48,640 nucleotides of DNA, from NCBI GenBank assembly GCA_023660015.1, contig JAGXOG010000005.1, positions 1-48,640 on the forward strand, in the 5' to 3' direction. Under the pieces are notes generated by a model. That model did not search any database and was not told the origin of the DNA. It saw only the letters and a list, made by a program, of their open reading frames with translations. The position numbers and the translations under genes are program-made. Source of the stretch: Elusimicrobia bacterium LH_S2. Lineage in GTDB: Bacteria > CG03 > SLGR01 > JAGXOG01. This document shows positions 45,268 to 48,640 of the stretch, piece by piece (position 1 is the first letter of the stretch; the number at the start of each line of letters is the position of its first letter).

Positions 45268-45998
45268 ATTTTAGAGCCCGGGTAGAATATGACAGAACAA
45301 AGTATTTCGGGTGGCAAACTCAGCCGGGCGTTAAGACTGTTCAGGGAGAGATTGAAAAAGCGCTTAAAGTTATTGAAACACAGGATATATGTATAAAATA
45401 TTCAAGCCGCACGGACCGGGGGGTTCATGCTCGCGGTCAGGTTATAAGTTTTGATATAAACAGGAATATTTAAAGCGGCCGGCTTGCTTACGCGCTTAAT
45501 TCCAAAACCGACGATGATATAATTATAAAAGATTTAAAAGAATGCTCTCCGAACTTTAATCCCCGTTACGATATCAAGTATAAAATTTATAAATACAGGA
45601 TACTTAATAGAATATTAAACGATTATATGCTTAAAAGTTTTGTCTGGCACGTAAATTATAAATTAGATAGAAGTTTAATTAGGGAAGGTCTTAAAAAACT
45701 CGAAGGCAGGCATGATTTTAAAAATTTTTCTTCCGGGCATGAAGGTAAAAAAGAGACTAAGATAGTTATACAGGAAGCAGGTTGTCTTATGCGGGATGAC
45801 AATCTTATAATTATATCAATTAAAGCAGAATATTTTTTAACCTATATGATATGTTACCTGGTAGGTTTTATAGATGCTGTGGCAAGCGGAAAGGAAACGC
45901 TGGATAAATTAGAGAAGCTGCTTAAAGGCGATGGGGAATTATCTGATTATTGCGCCCCTCCGCGCGGGTTAGAACTGACAGAAATTAAATATAGGTAG
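45264..45998 (+). pseudogene. truA: tRNA pseudouridine(38-40) synthase with internal stop and lost start
   Basis: One frame runs from 45264 to 45998 and is broken by a single TAA at 45471-45473. Before it: FRARVEYDRTKYFGWQTQPG, TVQGEIEKALKVIE and SSRTDRGVHARGQVISFDIN, which includes the catalytic Asp of the R-T-D motif. After it: GRLAYALNSK, SPNFNPRYDIKYKIYKYRI, VWHVNYKLD, GRHDFKNFSS and the C-terminal CAPPRGLELTEIKYR. At the expected start the codon is ATA (45264) and I see no ATG. The RNA-contact motif GNGFLYNMVR is altered to AEYFLTYMICY, so decay goes beyond the stop. A fragment from 45627 could still be translated but lacks the active site. Confidence 0.85.
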
Positions 45999-46086
45999 AA
46001 TCGGGATTCCCCCGCAAAGAAAATTTGCTCATGATTTGTATCTACGCTGACGTTGCTGCATTCGCTCATCTCCATTTAGGAGTTGC

Positions 46087-46251
46087 GAAGCGTCAAGAAA
46101 AACAGTCTAAATGACTGTTTTTTAGCGAAGCACACTCGTTTGAAGCGTCAAGAAAAACAGTCTAAATGACTGTTTTTTAGCGAAGCACACTCGTTTGAAG
46201 CGTCAAGAAAAACAGTCTAAATGACTGTTTTTTAGCGAAGCACACTTGTTC
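46087..46251 (+). repeat. Three tandem 55-bp repeats, each with a terminator-like palindrome
   Basis: Copies start at 46087, 46142 and 46197. The first two are identical and the third differs only near its end. Each holds a perfect stem: AAAAACAGTC (46098-46107 in copy 1), loop TAAAT, GACTGTTTTT(T). With A and T runs on both sides the hairpin can stop transcription from either direction. It lies between truA on + and tRNA-Leu on -, where a two-way terminator is expected. Confidence 0.88.
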
Positions 46252-46276
46252 GCTTTCCTTCGAATCCAAGATTATA

Positions 46277-46361
46277 TGGTGCCGAAGGTGGGATTCGAAC
46301 CCACACAGGAGAACCTACACGGTCCTGAACCGTGCGCGTCTGCCAGTTCCGCCACTTCGGC
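46277..46361 (-). tRNA. tRNA-Leu (anticodon CAG)
   Basis: On the - strand the acceptor arms GCCGAAG and CTTCGGC pair fully, followed by A and an encoded CCA (46277-46279). The anticodon stem CACGG/CCGTG holds the loop TTCAGGA with anticodon CAG (46325-46327), reading CUG. The T arm is GTGGG-TTCGAAT-CCCAC. The extra long variable arm expected of tRNA-Leu is present. Length 85 nt with CCA. Confidence 0.95.
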
Positions 46362-46369
46362 ATAAAAAA

Positions 46370-46398
46370 AGTATAAGTGAAATTAAAATTATTGTCAA
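46370..46398 (-). promoter_or_regulatory. tRNA-Leu promoter (- strand), -35 shared with a divergent promoter
   Basis: Read on -: TTGACA (complement of 46393-46398), 17-bp spacer, TATACT (complement of 46370-46375). The start near 46363 falls within two bases of the tRNA 5' end at 46361. Confidence 0.65.
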
Positions 46399-46420
46399 GG
46401 CAATAACTTTTTGTTATAAT
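46392..46420 (+). promoter_or_regulatory. Promoter of the dolichol-kinase-like gene, overlapping the tRNA promoter
   Basis: TTGTCA (46392-46397), 17-bp spacer, TATAAT (46415-46420). The -35 box overlaps the - strand -35 box by five bases within TTGTCAA. The ATG at 46429 lies 9 nt after the -10, so the mRNA should be leaderless. Confidence 0.65.
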
Positions 46421-46428
46421 ATTTTTTT

Positions 46429-46992
46429 ATGATTAGAAAACTATATCATATTTGGGGTTTGATATTCCCCGTTTTAATCTATATATTTTCAAAAAAGCTC
46501 GCCGTATATGCTGCAGGGTGTTTTTTTATAGTTATATTTATATTTGACCTCACCCGCCTTTTAAACTCAAAATTTAATTTATGGGTATTTAGAAAAATAA
46601 AATTTATGTTAAAATCCAGGGAGTTTTACTCTTTTTCGGGTAGCACGTATTTTTCAGCCGGAGTCCTGCTGACTCTTCTGCTTTTTAAACCGGATATAGC
46701 TGCCGGAGGCATAATATACTTATGTCTGGGGGATCTGGCCGCTGTTGCATTCGGGGAAAGATATGGAAAAACATCTTTTGTCGGTAAGACATTGGAGGGA
46801 ACAGCAGCTTTTATTGTAGTTACTTTTATATCTATAAGCATATTAAATATTTTGGGTTTATTTAATTTTAATTACCTGGGTATATCCACCGCAGCTGTTT
46901 TATGCGGAATAATTGAGCTTTTGCCTCTTAAAATTGATGATAATTTTTTGTTGCCTGTAGCGGGGGCTTTCCTGCTTAATCTACTGGGTTAA
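46429..46992 (+). CDS. Dolichol-kinase/diacylglycerol-kinase-like membrane protein (SEC59/DGK1/VTE5 type)
   Basis: A 187-aa protein with about five or six membrane helices. MIRKLYHIWGLIFP has the family's N-terminal R-K-x-x-H, and the key loop is YLCLGDLAAVAFGERYGKTSFVGKTLEGTAAF (GD-x-A-A, then G-K-T-x-E-G-T), which forms the CTP-dependent kinase site. Members phosphorylate polyprenols, diacylglycerol or phytol. The lipid here is unknown. The SDR gene follows after 1 nt. Confidence 0.82.
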   Translation: MIRKLYHIWGLIFPVLIYIFSKKLAVYAAGCFFIVIFIFDLTRLLNSKFNLWVFRKIKFMLKSREFYSFSGSTYFSAGVLLTLLLFKPDIAAGGIIYLCLGDLAAVAFGERYGKTSFVGKTLEGTAAFIVVTFISISILNILGLFNFNYLGISTAAVLCGIIELLPLKIDDNFLLPVAGAFLLNLLG

Positions 46993-46993
46993 T

Positions 46994-47896
46994 ATGAAAG
47001 ATATTTTAATAACCGGGTCTAACGGTTTTATCGGGAGTCATCTTGCCGAAAGATTGATTGATGAAGGCCATAGGGTCTTTTGTATGATAAGAAAGACTTC
47101 GGATACTACATATTTGAAGGGATTGAATATAGAATACACTTATTGTAATTTTATGATTCCTGACACACTTCCCAGCGCTGTTGAAGGCAAAGATGAAATA
47201 TATCATCTCGGAGGTGTCCTCAGAGTGGCAAATAAAGAGCGATTTTACGATGTAAACAGTTCTGGCACCCGCAATCTCGTGAATGCGGTTAATAAGTATA
47301 ATCCGGATATTAAAAAATTTGTATATGTTTCTTCGCAGGCCGCCGCCGGTCCTGTGGGGAAAGGACCGGTATCTGATTACGGCAAGAGCAAAAAGATGGC
47401 TGAAAATGCAGTAAGAGAAATTAAAAATTATGTTATAGTGCGTCCGGTTCCAGTTTACGGCCCACGAGATAAAGATTTTTTAGCTCTATTTAAGATGGCC
47501 CGCAGTGGAATATTTTTAAAGCCCGTCCAATCTGGAAAATTGAGTTTTATACACGTAAAAGATTGTGTTGAGGGGATTGCTTCCACTATGCCCGCAGAAG
47601 AAAAATTTCTAAGTGACGGTAATGTCTATAGCTGGCAAGAAGTTGCAAATATTCTGAAAAAAGTTATAAAGAAAAGAGTGCACATTATAGTTTTGCCTGT
47701 TTTTTTAATGAAATTAGGGGGGGCTATAGGTACAACAGCATCTAAGGTTACGGGCAAGCCCGTAATTTTAAATAGTGACAAGGTAAGAGAAATGTTAGCG
47801 GATTGGGGGGTTAATGTTAATAGTAAGGCCGGCTATAGTTTATATGACGGTTTTTTGGATACATTCGACTGGTATAAAAAACACGGGTGGTTATGA
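46994..47896 (+). CDS. NAD-dependent epimerase/dehydratase (extended SDR)
   Basis: A 300-aa SDR. NAD site ITGSNGFIGSHLAERLIDEG, VYVSSQAAAGPVG (catalytic Ser region), SDYGKSKKMAE (Tyr-x3-Lys) and RPVPVYGPRDKDFL. This is the sugar-nucleotide or sterol-dehydrogenase-like branch; I cannot say which substrate. It is coupled to the dolichol-kinase-like gene (1-nt gap). Its stop overlaps a further ATG at 47893 that opens a truncated frame. Confidence 0.88.
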   Translation: MKDILITGSNGFIGSHLAERLIDEGHRVFCMIRKTSDTTYLKGLNIEYTYCNFMIPDTLPSAVEGKDEIYHLGGVLRVANKERFYDVNSSGTRNLVNAVNKYNPDIKKFVYVSSQAAAGPVGKGPVSDYGKSKKMAENAVREIKNYVIVRPVPVYGPRDKDFLALFKMARSGIFLKPVQSGKLSFIHVKDCVEGIASTMPAEEKFLSDGNVYSWQEVANILKKVIKKRVHIIVLPVFLMKLGGAIGTTASKVTGKPVILNSDKVREMLADWGVNVNSKAGYSLYDGFLDTFDWYKKHGWL

Positions 47897-47916
47897 GTAA
47901 GGAGATAACAATATAA
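47893..47916 (+). pseudogene. Possible stub of a truncated downstream gene
   Basis: ATG at 47893 overlaps the SDR stop by 4 nt, a coupling seen often between operon genes. The frame reads MSKEITI and then stops. The next 120 nt code for nothing recognisable before the mobile-element end. This looks like the first codons of a gene whose body was lost. Confidence 0.3.
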
Positions 47917-48040
47917 AAGTCAAGTGAAGTTAAATAATTCAAAAAAGACATAAATCTCCTGTTTCCGCTGAAACGGATTTTAAAAACAGATATAAACATT
48001 AGAACTTTGACAATTAAATAACGCATACAATTAAAAACAT
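47917..48040. other. Gene-free junction between host DNA and the mobile element
   Basis: AT-rich, with no convincing frame. A short hairpin TCCG-CTGAAA-CGGA is followed by ATTTTAAAAA near 47965-47990 and may terminate the SDR transcript. The element's end must lie here or at the start of the structured region, but I see no inverted terminal repeat or target duplication. Confidence 0.35.
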
Positions 48041-48262
48041 TTGCGAGAAGGGTAGTTGGGCATCAAAAGTGCTCCCCGGTGAATCTCAGTATATAATAAC
48101 CCTGGCGATACGGACTTCCCTGAAAAGAGGGAGAGGTCGAACAAACTATCCGAAATTAGCTGAGAAGGGAGGGTATCGAAACTCCTTACCGAAGTTGTCC
48201 TGATAAAAGGACAGAGCTTAAGGAAAAATGTCGGATTACCCTCCTTCTCGGCAAACAGATTC
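48040..48262 (-). ncRNA. Strongly structured non-coding region: candidate IS110-type guide (bridge/seek) RNA
   Basis: Located directly 3' of the recombinase gene. The main stem pairs 48162-48175 with 48237-48249 (GAGAAGG-AGGGTA on the - strand, one bulge). Inside it, 48183-48188 pairs with 48219-48224 (TCCTTA/TAAGGA) and 48196-48201 with 48208-48213 (TGTCCT/AGGACA). These leave an internal loop of 7 and 5 unpaired bases. A second element pairs GATA 48107-48110 with TATC 48147-48150 and TCCCT with AGGGA, again with unpaired bases between. A third pairs AGGGT near 48050 with ACCCT near 48100. Stems with internal loops are the form of guide RNAs in the IS110/IS1111 family. Confidence 0.45.
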
Positions 48263-48296
48263 AATTGTAGTGTTAAATAATTAATCATAGATTTAG

Positions 48297-48640
48297 TTAT
48301 TTGAAATTAGGATTTAATTTTACATTAAATTTATTCTCAATATCTTTTTTAATTTTATTTAAATAATTATCTTCGGAAACTAAAAGATTCGAAGAAAAAT
48401 TAGACAGTTTTTTGATAATAGTTTTATAGCAGGAAACAATGGACTCTTTTTCATTAAGGTTAAGATAATCTCTTACAGTAGGTGGATTGAAGAAAGATTC
48501 GGACTTCATCATGGCAAGAGATACTCTTACGAATTTGGAGCCAACAGCGAAGTTGACACAGCGAGGATGTTTGCCTCTATCTAAGAGTCTTTGACCGAAG
48601 GCAGCAAAATAAGGGCATCCTTTGTTACCTCTGGATTTTA
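48297..48640 (-). CDS. IS110-family transposase, C-terminal part (5' truncated by window edge)
   Basis: On the - strand an open frame enters from the window end and stops at 48297, about 114 residues. The key stretch reads SRGNKGCPYFAAFGQRLLDR, then GKHPRCVNFAVGSKFVRV, then SLAMMKSESFFNPP. This matches the end of the Transposase_20 domain of IS110 recombinases, where R-G-N, F-x-x-x-x-x-R-L-x-x-R-G-K, A-V-x-x-K-x-x-R and M-x-K-x-x-x-x-F recur in this order. An extra Lys/Asn-rich tail of about 55 residues follows. The DEDD N-terminal domain would lie beyond the window. The internal ATG at 48512 is not the start. Confidence 0.6.
   Translation of the reverse strand, partial: KSRGNKGCPYFAAFGQRLLDRGKHPRCVNFAVGSKFVRVSLAMMKSESFFNPPTVRDYLNLNEKESIVSCYKTIIKKLSNFSSNLLVSEDNYLNKIKKDIENKFNVKLNPNFK

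Larger units (their letters stand above)
48030..48640 (-). mobile_element. 3' part of a probable IS110-family insertion sequence (runs off the window)
   Basis: Consists of the recombinase C-terminus (48297-48640) and the structured non-coding end (about 48040-48262). IS110 elements lack clear terminal inverted repeats, in line with none being visible. The left limit is uncertain by about 100 nt. Confidence 0.5.

Noticed and set aside
45627-45998. Separate 123-aa gene after the truA stop
   Set aside because: It is the C-terminal half of TruA in the same frame and lacks the catalytic Asp.
48040-48262. Group II intron domain or IS200/IS605 omega RNA
   Set aside because: No domain V hairpin or reverse transcriptase is seen, and the adjacent protein looks like an IS110 recombinase, not TnpB.
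48031-48288. 85-aa - strand ORF in the structured region
   Set aside because: It runs over the nested stems, has no ribosome site and no recognisable composition; the pairing explains the sequence better.

Overview
The window is bacterial chromosome. Genes are densely packed and almost all on the + strand. AUG, GUG and UUG starts occur, Shine-Dalgarno sites are common, and sigma-70-type promoters are clear (nine candidates, each with exactly 17 bp between -35 and -10). Single-subunit ArgS, L21/L27, RsfS, an LCP protein and HD-GYP/GGDEF signalling are all bacterial. The base composition (AT-rich, but with many CCGG-type codons), the citramalate route to isoleucine, a TctA-like protein of the COG1784 type and several proteins of poorly known families suggest an uncultured phylum, perhaps Omnitrophota or a relative. 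No rRNA is present, so this placement is an inference with low confidence.

Layout. 57-6000: a PabB-PabC fusion (folate), then a signalling cluster: degenerate receiver, HIRAN protein, single-domain receiver, membrane histidine kinase, receiver-HD-GYP. 6006-8640: oligoendopeptidase F, a TerB-like protein and FxsA. 8829-12561: an unusual trio of a zinc-ribbon/OB-fold-like membrane protein, a TctA-like multi-pass protein and a YdjM-like membrane hydrolase. 12589-13368: remnant of a ComEC-type metallo-beta-lactamase protein, then a TFIIB-type zinc-ribbon protein on the - strand. 13809-16922: a PD-(D/E)XK nuclease with a probable Fe-S cluster, a deleted and frameshifted PhoH2 (PIN-PhoH) gene, and an acyl-CoA synthetase. 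17166-17256: a two-repeat CRISPR relic with the 61-bp period of type I-E. 17491-25327: PPC/DUF296 protein, L21, L27 (no obg follows), proB, proA, nadD, LCP, rsfS, argS and a metallo-hydrolase, then a diguanylate cyclase whose reading frame reaches back to about 25320.

26351-45267 is a tight run of amino-acid genes: aminotransferase, hom, thrC, thrB, lysC, cimA, a small membrane protein, ilvD, ilvB, ilvN, ilvC, leuA, leuC, a small unknown protein, leuD, leuB, asd, then ecfT. It covers aspartate to threonine and pyruvate to isoleucine, valine and leucine. CimA replaces threonine deaminase. LeuB, LeuC and LeuD can serve both the leucine and citramalate branches, and the Ilv enzymes serve valine and isoleucine. 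LysC and Asd feed threonine and lysine.

45264-48640 is the accessory end: a truA gene with an internal stop, three tandem 55-bp repeats that each hold a perfect terminator-like palindrome, tRNA-Leu(CAG) on the - strand, a divergent promoter pair sharing one -35 box, a dolichol-kinase-like membrane protein, an SDR epimerase, and the 3' end of a probable IS110-family element on the - strand. Downstream of that recombinase is a strongly structured non-coding stretch, a candidate bridge/seek guide RNA. I regard this as the most interesting signal in the window. A second theme is gene decay (truA, phoH2, comEC, obg missing, possible frameshift in the HIRAN gene, degraded CRISPR). A third is a set of genes that look leaderless.
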